NCBI GenBank assembly: GCA_001899585.1
Contig: MKWE01000057.1
Span: 108,733-172,732, forward strand
Direction of reading: 5' to 3'
DNA from: Rhodospirillales bacterium 70-18
GTDB taxonomy: Bacteria; Pseudomonadota; Alphaproteobacteria; Acetobacterales; Acetobacteraceae
DNA length: 64,000 nucleotides
Under the pieces are notes generated by a model that was given only the letters and a program-made list of their open reading frames with translations, ran no database searches and had not been told where the DNA came from. Positions 34,815 through 43,652 of the stretch are shown one piece after another (within the stretch, counting starts at the first letter, position 1; each line of letters starts with the position of its first letter). The position numbers and the translations under genes were made by a program.

Positions 34815-35210
34815 TCAGTGCCGCCGATCGGGGAGCGGGCGGATCGTGCCTTCGTCCAGTGCATAGTCGAAGCTCGCATCGTCCCGCAGTGCCGCGAATA
34901 CTCGCGCCCACACGCCACCAATCAGCCAGCGCCGGTGGCGGCGAAACACGCTGTTCCATACCCCGAACACCGGCGGCAGGTCGCGCCACGCGGCGCCTGT
35001 GCGGGCCACCCACAGCACCGCCTCGACGAACAGCCGGTTGTCGCGCCCGGTCGATCCCCGGTCGCCGGGCTTGCCCGACACCAGCGACGCGATGCGCTGC
35101 CATTGCGTGTCGCTCAGAACGCCGCTCGTATCGGTGACCAGCGGCAGGTCGCCGGGTGGCACCGCCCGGTTGACCGGCAGCCGCAGTCGGCGCAGGTCCC
35201 GATTGGACAT
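34815..35210 (-). pseudogene. Decayed IS5-family (IS427-type) transposase fragment
   Basis: 131 residues that keep the N-terminal part of an IS5/IS427 orfA: LSDTQWQRIASLVSGKPGDRG, LFVEAVLWVARTGAAWRDLPP and WNSVFRRHRRW. The first catalytic Asp region survives as DEGTI, then the frame ends abruptly in unrelated residues. The orfB half with the remaining DDE acidic residues is absent, and no terminal inverted repeats or target duplication were seen. It lies 20 bases past the SDR stop, so an old insertion was deleted down to this remnant. Confidence 0.8.
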
Positions 35211-35414
35211 CAGCGGCGCACCACGCGGTCGGGCGGCGGAGTGGCCGGATCGGAGTGCCAGACCGGACGCCTGCGAAAGAATGCCATGGCCATGTTCCCG
35301 GGCACCGACGCTGCGGCATGCCCCAATTGCTGAGATGAGCCATGTTGCCATACGTAACTGCTTACAGGCAATCCGTGCCGCCTGCCGTGCCCACCCATTC
35401 CGGAGGATCGTCCC

Positions 35415-36356
35415 ATGCCCAGGCCGCCCGACCCCCGCCCCATCATCATCGATACCGATCCGGGCACCGACGACGCCATCGCGCTGTTCCTGGCGTTCGG
35501 CACGCCAGGGCTGGATGTGCGGCTGGTCAGCGTGACCGGCGGCAATGTCGGCCTGGCGCATACCCTGGCTAATGCCCGCGCGCTTGTCGGCCTGGCCGGC
35601 CGGGACATGCCGGTGGTGGCCGGGGCGGATCGGCCGCTGCTGGGCGGCTTCGCGGCTGAGACGCGGGTGCATGGGCGAGACGGCCTTGGCGGCGTGCGGC
35701 TCCCGGAGGGGCCGCCGGCGACACCGGGCGTCGCCGCCGACGCCATCCGCGCCGTGCTGCGCGCCGCCGGTCCGCAGGGCGTGAGCCTGGTGGGCATCGG
35801 CCCAGCCACCAACCTGGCACTCGCCTTGGCCACCGAGCCGGCGCTGCTGGACCATGTCGCCGAAATCGTGCTGATGGCCGGCGCCTGGGCGGATGGCAAC
35901 GTGACACCCGCCGCCGAGTTCAACGCCTGGAGCGATCCCGAGGCGCTGCAGATCCTGCTCTCCAGCGGCCGCCCGGTGACGCTGGCGACGCTGGAAGTGG
36001 CCGCCCAGGCGGTCTGCACCCCCGCCCGCATCGCCGCGCTGCGCGCCCTCGGCAACGGCGCTTGCCTAGGTGCCGCCTGCGCGATCATGGAGTCGGTGCC
36101 GCCGGCCCGGCGGCTGGGTGGGGCAGGGCATGCGGAATACGATGCCTGCGCGCTGGCCTGGCTGGCGGCGCCCGCGCTGTTCACCACGCGCCCGGTACAT
36201 GCCGAGATGGACCTTGGCCCCGGCCCGTCGCGCGGCCGCACCGTCATCGACCGCTGGGGCCGCAACGGTCGTGCGCCAAATGCCCGCCTGCTGGAAACGC
36301 TGGACGCCGATGGCTTCTTTGCCCTGCTGGGCGAGCGGCTGGCGACCCTGCCATAG
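35415..36356 (+). CDS. Inosine/uridine-preferring nucleoside hydrolase
   Basis: 313 residues. The calcium-binding N terminus IIIDTDPGTDDAIALFL has Asp-13, Asp-15, Asp-19 and Asp-20, the diagnostic DTDPGxDD signature. AEFNAWSDPEA and the C-terminal GHAEYDACALAW complete the metal and sugar contacts. It would split ribonucleosides to base and ribose. No signal peptide. A uracil phosphoribosyltransferase gene at 39.9 kb could re-use the released uracil. GGAGGA is about ten bases upstream. The 204 bases before it (35211-35414) show no recognisable feature. Confidence 0.88.
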   Translation: MPRPPDPRPIIIDTDPGTDDAIALFLAFGTPGLDVRLVSVTGGNVGLAHTLANARALVGLAGRDMPVVAGADRPLLGGFAAETRVHGRDGLGGVRLPEGPPATPGVAADAIRAVLRAAGPQGVSLVGIGPATNLALALATEPALLDHVAEIVLMAGAWADGNVTPAAEFNAWSDPEALQILLSSGRPVTLATLEVAAQAVCTPARIAALRALGNGACLGAACAIMESVPPARRLGGAGHAEYDACALAWLAAPALFTTRPVHAEMDLGPGPSRGRTVIDRWGRNGRAPNARLLETLDADGFFALLGERLATLP

Positions 36357-36362
36357 CAAGTC

Positions 36363-36389
36363 GCGGGCGCCGGTTTTGCCGGCGCCCGC
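36363..36389. terminator. Bidirectional terminator hairpin
   Basis: A perfect 11-base GC stem (GCGGGCGCCGG at 36363-36373 pairing with 36379-36389) with loop TTTTG, placed between the convergent nucleoside hydrolase (stop 36356) and binding protein (stop 36396). It lacks a T-tract on either side. Confidence 0.6.
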
Positions 36390-36395
36390 TCATAC

Positions 36396-37985
36396 TCAGA
36401 CTCGCCGCACGCCGTAGAACTGCGGGTAGCCCTTGCGGATATCCGTCAGGTAGGTGTGATAGGCGGTTGGCTGGTCGAACATGCCGAGCGGCACGTACGG
36501 CACCCAGTCCCAGAACAGCGCCTGCATCTGCGCGCAGATCTTCTGCTGCGACGCCAGGTCCGGCGCGTCGAACCAGGCGTCGCGCAGCTTTTCCATCGCA
36601 TCGCTGGTGGGCCAGCCGACCCAGGCCGCCTTGCCGGTGCCACGGATGGCGATCGCGGTGGCCGGCGTCACGTTGCCGGTGCCGCCCAGGAAGGTGAAGA
36701 AGATGTTGTAGCCGCCCTTGTCCACCGGCTCCATGCTGGCGCGGCGCTGCACCACGGTGCCCCATTCCAGCTCCTGGTTGTCCACGTTGAACCCCAGGCG
36801 CTTCAGCACATCCGCCGCCACCGACGCCTCGGCATGGATGATCGGGATGGTGGTCGCCGACAGCAGCACGATCTTCTCGCCCTTGTAGCCGGCGGCCACC
36901 AGGTCTTTCTTGAGCTGCTCGAACTTGGTGTACTGGTGGGTGTTCTCGATCCCGACCGTGCTCGCCATCGGCGTGCCGGGCACGAAGATGCCGACATCGG
37001 TCTTGATCAGCGACGGCTCGGCGCCGGCCACCGCTTCCATCACGTCGCGCTGGTTTATCGCGGCCAGCACGATCTGGCGGATTTTCGGGTTGTCGAAAGG
37101 CGGGTTGAGGCAGTTGAAGCGCAGGCAGCCGATTTCGCCGCTGACGTCGATCACCTCCACCTTGATGTTCTTGTCGCGCTTGAGCAGCGGGATCAGGTCG
37201 ATGCTGGGGTTCTCCCACCAGTCGATCTCGTTGTTGGACAGCGCCGCCTCGGCGGTGGCCGGGTCGGGCATGACCGTCCACTCCACCCGGTCGAAATGCG
37301 CGACCTTGGGGCCGGCGGTGAAGCTGGGCACGCCGTCCGGGCGGGGGACGTAGGCGGTGTTGCGCTCGAACACCACCTTGGCGCCGGCCACCCGCTCATC
37401 GGCCTTGAAGCGGAACGGCCCGCTGCCGACCGCCTCGGTGATCTGCTTCATCGCGTCCGTGCCGGCCAGCCGTTCCGGCATGATGGCCGACTGATACTGC
37501 GCCAGCGCCGTGGTCAGCAGCGGGAAGGGCTTCTTCAGCTTGAACCGGATCACCTTGTCGGACGGTGCGGTCAACTCGTCCACCGCCGCGAGCATCACGC
37601 TGGACAGCGGCTCGCGCGGTGCATAGCGCTTGATGGTGGCGACGCAGTCCTTGGCCAGCACCGGCGTGCCGTCATGGAATTTCAGCCCGTCGCGCAGCGT
37701 GATCTCCACCAGCTTGCCGTCGGCGCTGACGGTGTGGCCGGCCGCCATCTGCGGATGCACGGCGAAGTTCTCGTCGATGCCGTACAACGTGTCGAACACC
37801 GCCAGCGAGTAGTTGCGGGTGATGTCCGCCGTAGTCCAGACCGGGTCCAGCGAGGCCAGGTCGGCATGCGGCACGAATTTCAGCAGAGACGGCCCGGCCG
37901 CCCGCGCCAGCCGCGGGGCAGCCAGCGGGGCGGTCAGCGCGGCGGCGCCGGCCAGCGTGGTCTTCAACAGGTCCCTACGTTTCAT
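36396..37985 (-). CDS. ABC transporter solute-binding protein, family 5 (oligopeptide/nickel type)
   Basis: 529 residues. The leader has twin arginines (MKRRDLLKTTLAGAAAL) ending at ARA. The mature protein shows the family 5 pattern: SLDPVWTTADITRNYSLAVFDTLYG, the LRDGLKFHDGTPV segment, SGPFRFK, and the second-lobe motif RQIVLAAINQRDVMEAV. Members bind peptides, glutathione or other small solutes. No dpp-type permease or ATPase genes are present in the window, so it is an orphan binding protein. It is divergent from the second gamma-glutamyltransferase gene across 188 bases, which suggests a glutamyl-peptide or related ligand; that is inference. Confidence 0.88.
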   Translation of the reverse strand: MKRRDLLKTTLAGAAALTAPLAAPRLARAAGPSLLKFVPHADLASLDPVWTTADITRNYSLAVFDTLYGIDENFAVHPQMAAGHTVSADGKLVEITLRDGLKFHDGTPVLAKDCVATIKRYAPREPLSSVMLAAVDELTAPSDKVIRFKLKKPFPLLTTALAQYQSAIMPERLAGTDAMKQITEAVGSGPFRFKADERVAGAKVVFERNTAYVPRPDGVPSFTAGPKVAHFDRVEWTVMPDPATAEAALSNNEIDWWENPSIDLIPLLKRDKNIKVEVIDVSGEIGCLRFNCLNPPFDNPKIRQIVLAAINQRDVMEAVAGAEPSLIKTDVGIFVPGTPMASTVGIENTHQYTKFEQLKKDLVAAGYKGEKIVLLSATTIPIIHAEASVAADVLKRLGFNVDNQELEWGTVVQRRASMEPVDKGGYNIFFTFLGGTGNVTPATAIAIRGTGKAAWVGWPTSDAMEKLRDAWFDAPDLASQQKICAQMQALFWDWVPYVPLGMFDQPTAYHTYLTDIRKGYPQFYGVRRV

Positions 37986-38173
37986 CAGAGCCTCCCTTCG
38001 GATCGAAATGTCCGATTGTTTTGAGATGCTTACGGTCTTGCCAAGCATCACCTGCACGGCCGCACTCTGCACCTGTGCCGCCGCCGATGACAACCATATC
38101 CGCCCCCCGGGGGTGGCGCGCGCCCGGCGTGCATGCGAGATTCGCCGCAGACCATGCGAGGGGAGACTCCGGT

Positions 38174-39871
38174 ATGACCACGCCGACCTGGCGCGACCGC
38201 GCCGCCACCGTGTTCCGCTGCGAGAAGCGGCCGGCCACCGGCAGCAAGGGCATGGTGGTCACCAACCACCCGCTGGCCTCGGCGGCGGGAGCGGAGATGC
38301 TGGCCGCCGGCGGCAACGCCATCGACGCGGCGATCGCCTGCCTGTTCGCGCTGACCGTGGTGGAACCGATGATGGTTGGTGTGGCCGGCGGCGGCACCGC
38401 GCATATCCGCCTCGCCGACGGCAGCCACCGCGTGCTGGACGCCATGAGCCTGGTGCCCGGGGCCGCCACCGCCACGATGTACCGCTCGGTCCCCGACACG
38501 GCACCCGACAATTACGACGTGCTGGACCGTGAGAATGTGGTCGGCCCGAAAGCGGTCGCCACCCCCGGCGCGTTGCGCGGCTGGTGCGAGGCGCTGCGCC
38601 GGTTCGGCACCTTCCCTCTGGCCGACGTGATGCAGCCTGCGATCCGCCTGGCCGCACGCGGCTTTGCCATCACCCCCTATCTCAGCGCCTGCATCGCCGA
38701 GGCGGCTGGCGACCTGTCGCGCGACGCGGCGGCGGCGGCCGTCTACCTGCCCGGCGGCAGCCCGGTCGCGGCAGGCGCGAAGCTCATCAACGGCGACTAT
38801 GCCGAAAGCCTGCGGCTGATCGCCGCCGATGGCGAGGCGGCGCTGCACGGCGGCGCGCTCGGCGACGCGCTGGCCGCCTGCATCACCCAGCGCGGCGGCC
38901 TGGTCGGGCGCGACGACCTGCTTGCCTACAAGGTGATGGAACGCATGCCGATCCGCGGCACCTATCGCGGCTGGGAGATCGTCGGCCCGCCGCCGCCGGC
39001 GGCCTCGGGCGTGCATATCGTGCAGATGCTGAACATCCTGGAAGGCTACGACGTGGCCGGCATGGGCTTCGGCAGCGCCGAGCTGGTGCACCTGCTGGCC
39101 GAGGCGCTCAAGATCGCCTTCGCCGACCGCGCGGCGGCCACCGCCGACCCCGATTTCGTCGCGGTCCCGGTGGAGCAGCTCATCAGCAAGGAGTACGCGG
39201 CCGCCCGCCGCGCCCTGATCGACCCGGCGCACACGCAGAAATGGGGCGCCGGCGTCTCCAGCCCGACCAGCCCGCACACCACCCATGTCACCGTGGCGGA
39301 CGGCCAGGGCAACGTGGTGGCCAGCACGCAGACCATCAACTCGCTGTTCGGCGCCCGCTTCATGATCCCGGGCACCGGCATCATTCCGAACAATTACATG
39401 AACAATTTCGACCCCAGGCCGGGCAATGCCCTGTCGATCGCGCCGGGCAAGCGGGTCACCACCTCGATGTCGCCGATGATGGCGCTGCGCGGGGGCGAGG
39501 TCATCTATGCCCTCGGCCTGCCCGGCGGCAAGCGTATCTTCCCCTCGGCGATGCAGGCGCTGGTCAACCTGATCGACCACGGCATGAGCCTGCAGGAGGC
39601 CGTGGAGGCCCCGCGCGTCTGGACCGAGGGCAACGCCCTGGAAGTGGAGGACAGTTTCCCCGAAACCGTGCTGCGCGGCCTGCGCAACCGGGGCCATGCG
39701 GTGCAGATGCTGCCGCACGTGGCCGGCGGCATGAACGCCATCCAGTTCCATCCGGACGGCACCATGACCGGCGCCGCCTGCTGGCGGGCCGACGGCACGG
39801 CGATCGGCGTGGGCGGCGGGCTGGCGCGGGCGGATGCGCGGTTCTGGCCGGATGCGCCGGTGGTGCGTTAG
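38174..39871 (+). CDS. Gamma-glutamyltransferase-family protein (Ntn hydrolase), copy 2
   Basis: 565 residues. The autoprocessing threonine is Thr-369 in SPHTTHVTVAD. The N-terminal block MVVTNHPLASAAGAEML and GGNAIDAAIACLFAL, the GVAGGG loop, and the small-subunit TSMSPMMAL and LGLPGG blocks are intact. As in copy 1 there is no export signal. The two copies share the family core but differ widely in sequence, so they are not a recent duplication. A binding protein of the peptide class is divergent from it, consistent with uptake and hydrolysis of a gamma-glutamyl compound. Confidence 0.86.
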   Translation: MTTPTWRDRAATVFRCEKRPATGSKGMVVTNHPLASAAGAEMLAAGGNAIDAAIACLFALTVVEPMMVGVAGGGTAHIRLADGSHRVLDAMSLVPGAATATMYRSVPDTAPDNYDVLDRENVVGPKAVATPGALRGWCEALRRFGTFPLADVMQPAIRLAARGFAITPYLSACIAEAAGDLSRDAAAAAVYLPGGSPVAAGAKLINGDYAESLRLIAADGEAALHGGALGDALAACITQRGGLVGRDDLLAYKVMERMPIRGTYRGWEIVGPPPPAASGVHIVQMLNILEGYDVAGMGFGSAELVHLLAEALKIAFADRAAATADPDFVAVPVEQLISKEYAAARRALIDPAHTQKWGAGVSSPTSPHTTHVTVADGQGNVVASTQTINSLFGARFMIPGTGIIPNNYMNNFDPRPGNALSIAPGKRVTTSMSPMMALRGGEVIYALGLPGGKRIFPSAMQALVNLIDHGMSLQEAVEAPRVWTEGNALEVEDSFPETVLRGLRNRGHAVQMLPHVAGGMNAIQFHPDGTMTGAACWRADGTAIGVGGGLARADARFWPDAPVVR

Positions 39872-39902
39872 CGCCCGGCTCGGGGACTGCGTTAGCGCCC
39901 GG
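39864..39902. repeat. 15-base direct repeat at convergent junction
   Basis: TGCGTTAGCGCCCGG occurs at 39864-39878 and again at 39888-39902. The first unit contains the stop codon of the gamma-glutamyltransferase gene. A small local duplication of 24 bases explains it. Confidence 0.6.
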
Positions 39903-39913
39903 GCCGGGGCGCC

Positions 39914-40561
39914 TTATTTCGTCCCGTAGAGCCGGTCCCCCGCGTCGCCCAGCCCGGGGCAGATATAGCCGTGGTCGTTCAGGCAGCGGTCCACGCTGGC
40001 GGTGAACACCGTCACGTCCGGGTGCGCGGCGTGGAACCGCGCCAGCCCCTCGGGGGCGGCCAGCAGGCACACGAAACGGATCTGCGCCGCCCCCGCCTGC
40101 TTCAGCCGCGCCACCGCCGCCGCGGCGGAGTTGCCGGTGGCGAGCATCGGGTCCACCACCACCACCAGCCGCTCGGCCAGGTCGTCGGGCAGCTTCAGGT
40201 AGTATTCCACCGGGGCCAGGGTCTGCGGGTCGCGGTACAGCCCCACATGTCCCACCCGTGCCGCCGGCACCAGGTCCAGCATGCCGTCCAGGATGCCGTT
40301 GCCGGCGCGCAGGATCGACACGAAGCACAGTTTCTTGCCGCTGATCTGCGGTGCAGCCATTCGCTCCAGGGGCGTCTCGATCTCGACCAGCACCAGCGGT
40401 AGGTCGCGTGTGACCTCATAGGCCATCAGCAGGCTGATCTCGCGGGCGATGCGCCGGAAGCCGATGGTGGAGGTATCGCGGTCGCGCATCAGCGTCAGCT
40501 TGTGCTGCACCAGCGGATGGCCCACCACGACCACAGCGCCGGCAGTCTCGGTCGCATCCAT
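39914..40561 (-). CDS. upp: Uracil phosphoribosyltransferase
   Basis: 215 residues, full length for Upp. Family blocks: [13 protein letters not shown] at the N terminus, [33 protein letters not shown] (PRPP-binding loop) and the C-terminal uracil pocket [18 protein letters not shown]. It converts uracil and PRPP to UMP. The 172 bases upstream (40562-40733) separate it from a divergent DapA-family gene and show no clear operator. The nearby nucleoside hydrolase could feed it. Confidence 0.95.
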   Translation of the reverse strand: MDATETAGAVVVVGHPLVQHKLTLMRDRDTSTIGFRRIAREISLLMAYEVTRDLPLVLVEIETPLERMAAPQISGKKLCFVSILRAGNGILDGMLDLVPAARVGHVGLYRDPQTLAPVEYYLKLPDDLAERLVVVVDPMLATGNSAAAAVARLKQAGAAQIRFVCLLAAPEGLARFHAAHPDVTVFTASVDRCLNDHGYICPGLGDAGDRLYGTK

Positions 40562-40733
40562 CCACAGCCCTCCACCCCGCCGGCCATGCGGCGGCGCAAA
40601 ATCCTAAGGGCGCCTGGCGCGTTCGGCCAGGAGGTTTCCATATGCCACGTGGACGCGCGCCCTGCGATCGGGAATACTGCGCCGCGCACGCAAGCAGCGC
40701 CGCAAGAGCGCGCCAGCCCTAGGGAGAACCGCG

Positions 40734-41633
40734 ATGCCGCAGCCGCTCTTCGGCGTGATCCCGCCGATCGCCACCCCCTTCGATGCCGATGGAAACGTGC
40801 TTCATCCCGCCCTGCGCGAGGTCGTAGAGTTCCAGATCAACGCCGGGGTGCACGGGTTGGTCGCCGGCGGCAGCACCGGCGAGGGCCATACCTTCGAGCG
40901 TGACGACTTCGTCGCCATGATGGAAACCGTGGCCGCCGCCGCGCGCGGGCGCGTGCCGGTGCTAGCGGGGATCATCGTGAACTCGACCAACGAGGCGATC
41001 GCCCGCGCTAATCGGCTGCGACACCTGGACATCGCGGCGCTGCAGGTCACCCCGGTGCACTACCTGTTCAAGCCCGACGACGATGCCACCGTGGCGCATT
41101 TCCGCGCGGTTGCCGAGGGCACCGGCAAGCCGGTCATCATCTACAACGTCATCCCCTGGAACTACCTCTCGCCCGCGCTGCTGTTGCGCGTCATGCGCGA
41201 GGTACCGGGGGTGGTTGGCGTGAAGCAGAGCTCGGGCGACCTCAAGCTGCTGGCCGACCTGCTGCTCGCCGCGCCGGCGGACAAGCTGATCTTCACGGCG
41301 ATCGACGCGCTGCTGTACCCGTCCTACGCGCTGGGTGCGTGCGGCGCCATCGCCGCCATGCCGGCCGCCGCCCCGCACGCCAACGTCGCGCTGTGGAACG
41401 CGATGAAGGCCGGCGACCACGCCGCTGCCAAGGCGCTGCATGAGCGGCTGCTGGTGCTGTGGAACGCCCTGAGCGCGGAAAACCTGCCGGCCAACGTGAA
41501 ATACGCTCTGGCCGTGCAGGGCGTGCCGGCCGGCCTGTCGCGCCGGCCCATGCCGATGCCGGACGAGGCCCGTCGCGCCGCCATCCGCGCCGCCCTGGCC
41601 GGCCTCGGCGCCACCATCCGCGCCGCCGCCTGA
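40734..41633 (+). CDS. DapA/NAL-family lyase with canonical active site
   Basis: 299 residues. The pyruvate loop GGSTGEG, Tyr-137 (IIYNVIP) and the Schiff-base Lys-164 (GVKQSSGD) are all present, so a pyruvate- or 2-oxo-acid-forming aldolase reaction is expected. Similarity to DapA is only at family level: diaminopimelate synthesis is less likely because it sits with a binding protein and a dioxygenase rather than with dap genes. Possible substrates include 2-keto-3-deoxy sugar acids produced by the dehydratases at 23080 and 50205. AGGGAGA precedes the start. The binding-protein gene follows 23 bases on. Confidence 0.85.
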   Translation: MPQPLFGVIPPIATPFDADGNVLHPALREVVEFQINAGVHGLVAGGSTGEGHTFERDDFVAMMETVAAAARGRVPVLAGIIVNSTNEAIARANRLRHLDIAALQVTPVHYLFKPDDDATVAHFRAVAEGTGKPVIIYNVIPWNYLSPALLLRVMREVPGVVGVKQSSGDLKLLADLLLAAPADKLIFTAIDALLYPSYALGACGAIAAMPAAAPHANVALWNAMKAGDHAAAKALHERLLVLWNALSAENLPANVKYALAVQGVPAGLSRRPMPMPDEARRAAIRAALAGLGATIRAAA

Positions 41634-41656
41634 CCGCGCGCCGGGGGAGCGCAGCG

Positions 41657-42664
41657 ATGACACTCCGCCGGCGTGCGCTGACCCAGTTTACCATATCGGG
41701 GCTGGCCATGTCGGGATTGGCGGCGCTGGCCACGCCTGCCCGCGCCGATGCGCCCCGCGTCACCATCGCGCTGGTGCCCATTTACGGCACCGACCCGTTC
41801 TACACGACCATGAACCGCGGTGCCCGTGCGGCCGCCCAGGCGGTGGGCGCCACGCTGCTCTACCAGGGCCCCACCGAGCCCAGCCCGGTGCAACAGGTGC
41901 AGGCGCTGAACGCGGTGATGGCGCGCAAGCCGGACGTGCTGCTGGTGGCCCCGGCCGACCGCACGCTGATGGTGGCGCCGCTGCGCAAGGTAGCGCTCGA
42001 CCTGGGCGTGCCGGTGATCTGCGTGGACACCTATATCGGCGCCACCCCCGCCACCTACCAGACCGGCGGCGGGGAGGCGGATTTCCCGCTCTGCTACATC
42101 GCCTCGGACGACGCCGCCGGCGGTGCCCTGGCCGCGCGCGGGCTTGCCAATGCCATCGAGGGTGCGGGGCAGGTCTATGTCTCCGCCACCTGGCCCACGG
42201 TCGCCACCCTGGGCCGGCGCGAGGAGGGGTTCCGCGCCGAGATGGCGCGAAGCTTCCCCAATGTCACCGTGCTGCCGACCCAGTACACCGGCATGGACCC
42301 GGCCAAGGCCGCCATCCAGTTGCACGCCATGCTGCAACAGGCGCCGAACCTTGCCGGCGTGTTCTGCGTCAACCCCGGCGCCGCCGTCGGCACCTTCAAT
42401 GCGCTGAAGGAGGCCGGCCGCTCCGGCATGGTGAAGCTGGCGGTGATCGACGCCACCGAGCAGATGGTCGGCGCGTTGAAAAGCGGCCAGGTGGACCTGA
42501 TCGTCTCCCAGCATCCCGCCGAAATGGGCTGGCTTGGCACAATGCTGGGCTACGGCGTCGCCACCGGCCAGTCCATCCCCACCCGCATCGACACCGGATT
42601 CACCCTGATGGACCGCAAGAATATCGACGATCCCGGGATGAAGCGCTTCATCTACGCCCGCTGA
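41657..42664 (+). CDS. Orphan sugar ABC transporter binding protein (RbsB/LacI-like)
   Basis: 335 residues. Leader MTLRRRALTQFTISG with a run of arginines, cleaved near ARA. The mature protein has the periplasmic binding protein type 1 fold: VTIALVPIYGTDPFYTTMNRGA, PSPVQQVQALNAVMA, DVLLVAPADRTLM, CVDTYIG and VSQHPAEMGWLG. Ligands of the family are pentoses, hexoses and related compounds. No rbsA or rbsC partners are near. GGGGGAG lies before the ATG at 41657. It probably forms a unit with the DapA-family gene upstream and the PhyH gene downstream. Confidence 0.85.
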   Translation: MTLRRRALTQFTISGLAMSGLAALATPARADAPRVTIALVPIYGTDPFYTTMNRGARAAAQAVGATLLYQGPTEPSPVQQVQALNAVMARKPDVLLVAPADRTLMVAPLRKVALDLGVPVICVDTYIGATPATYQTGGGEADFPLCYIASDDAAGGALAARGLANAIEGAGQVYVSATWPTVATLGRREEGFRAEMARSFPNVTVLPTQYTGMDPAKAAIQLHAMLQQAPNLAGVFCVNPGAAVGTFNALKEAGRSGMVKLAVIDATEQMVGALKSGQVDLIVSQHPAEMGWLGTMLGYGVATGQSIPTRIDTGFTLMDRKNIDDPGMKRFIYAR

Positions 42665-42689
42665 CCCCTCCAACCCGCGTGAGGCCGCC

Positions 42690-43559
42690 ATGGACATGAA
42701 CGCCGCCACCGACACGATGCCGCTGAGCCATGCCGAGGTGGCGCAGTACCGCCGCGACGGCTATGTGGTGCTGCGCGCCGCCCTCGGCCCGCGCCACGTC
42801 GCCGCCTGCATCCAGGCGCTCACCGGCCTGGCCACCGGCGCCATCCCGGCACGCGAGACCACGCTTATGTTCGAGACCGGCACCACCGATACGGACGCCG
42901 AGCGCGAGTTGCGCATCCGCAAATACATGGATTTCACCGAGGACGCGCCCGCTCTCAAGGCCGCCGCCAACAGCCGCGTGCTGCACCAGGCGCTGGACCA
43001 GCTGTTGGGGCAGGGCAGGGTGCTCTTCCAGGAAATGGCGCTGGTCAAGCCGCCGCGCATCGGTTCGGAGAAGCCCTGGCACCAGGACGCCTCCTATTTC
43101 CGCCTGACCGATCCGGCGCTGATCGCCGGCGTCTGGATCGCGCTCGATCCGGCGCTGACCATGAATGGCTGCATGGAGGTGGTGCCGGGCAGCCATCTCG
43201 GCGGCGGCGTGCCGCATGTGCACGAGAACGACTTCAACCGCTGCCGCATCGTGCCCGACGCCCTGCGCGCCGGCGAGCGCGTGGCGGTGGAGATGCAGCC
43301 GGGCGACGCGCTGCTGTTCCACTCCCTGCTGCACCATTTCACCGCGCCCAACAGCTCCGACCTGCGCCGCCGCGCCGTGCAGTTCCACTACCACCAGGAG
43401 GGGGCGGTCTGGGGCGACGTGGCCCAGCACACGCGCCATTTCTACAACCCGGACGGCAGCTACGCCGGCTGCACCGTGCCGCACGGGGCGGCGCAGACCA
43501 ACTACAACTACCGCAACGGCCTGCCGCGCGCGATCACCCCGGTCGATACCAGCGACTGA
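42690..43559 (+). CDS. Phytanoyl-CoA dioxygenase (PhyH) family protein
   Basis: 289 residues, Fe(II)/2-oxoglutarate-dependent double-stranded beta-helix. The iron ligands are His-131 and Asp-133 in PWHQDASYF and a distal histidine in LFHSLLHHFTAPN; the 2-oxoglutarate arginine is in LRRRAVQFHYH. VVPGSHLGGG is the strand-loop typical of PhyH. Substrates range from acyl-CoA to natural products and cannot be set from sequence. Co-directional with the orphan binding protein, 25 bases apart. Confidence 0.85.
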   Translation: MDMNAATDTMPLSHAEVAQYRRDGYVVLRAALGPRHVAACIQALTGLATGAIPARETTLMFETGTTDTDAERELRIRKYMDFTEDAPALKAAANSRVLHQALDQLLGQGRVLFQEMALVKPPRIGSEKPWHQDASYFRLTDPALIAGVWIALDPALTMNGCMEVVPGSHLGGGVPHVHENDFNRCRIVPDALRAGERVAVEMQPGDALLFHSLLHHFTAPNSSDLRRRAVQFHYHQEGAVWGDVAQHTRHFYNPDGSYAGCTVPHGAAQTNYNYRNGLPRAITPVDTSD

Positions 43560-43652
43560 CCCCGTCACGGGCATTCGTGTCACGGGCATTTGTGGCGCGC
43601 CATTGCCGAATCCGTAATATCGTCCGGCCAAACGATCCGATGGAGAATTGGC

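Noticed and set aside
35211..35414. Possible remaining IS sequence or promoter before the nucleoside hydrolase
   Set aside because: No terminal inverted repeat, target duplication or further transposase homology was visible.
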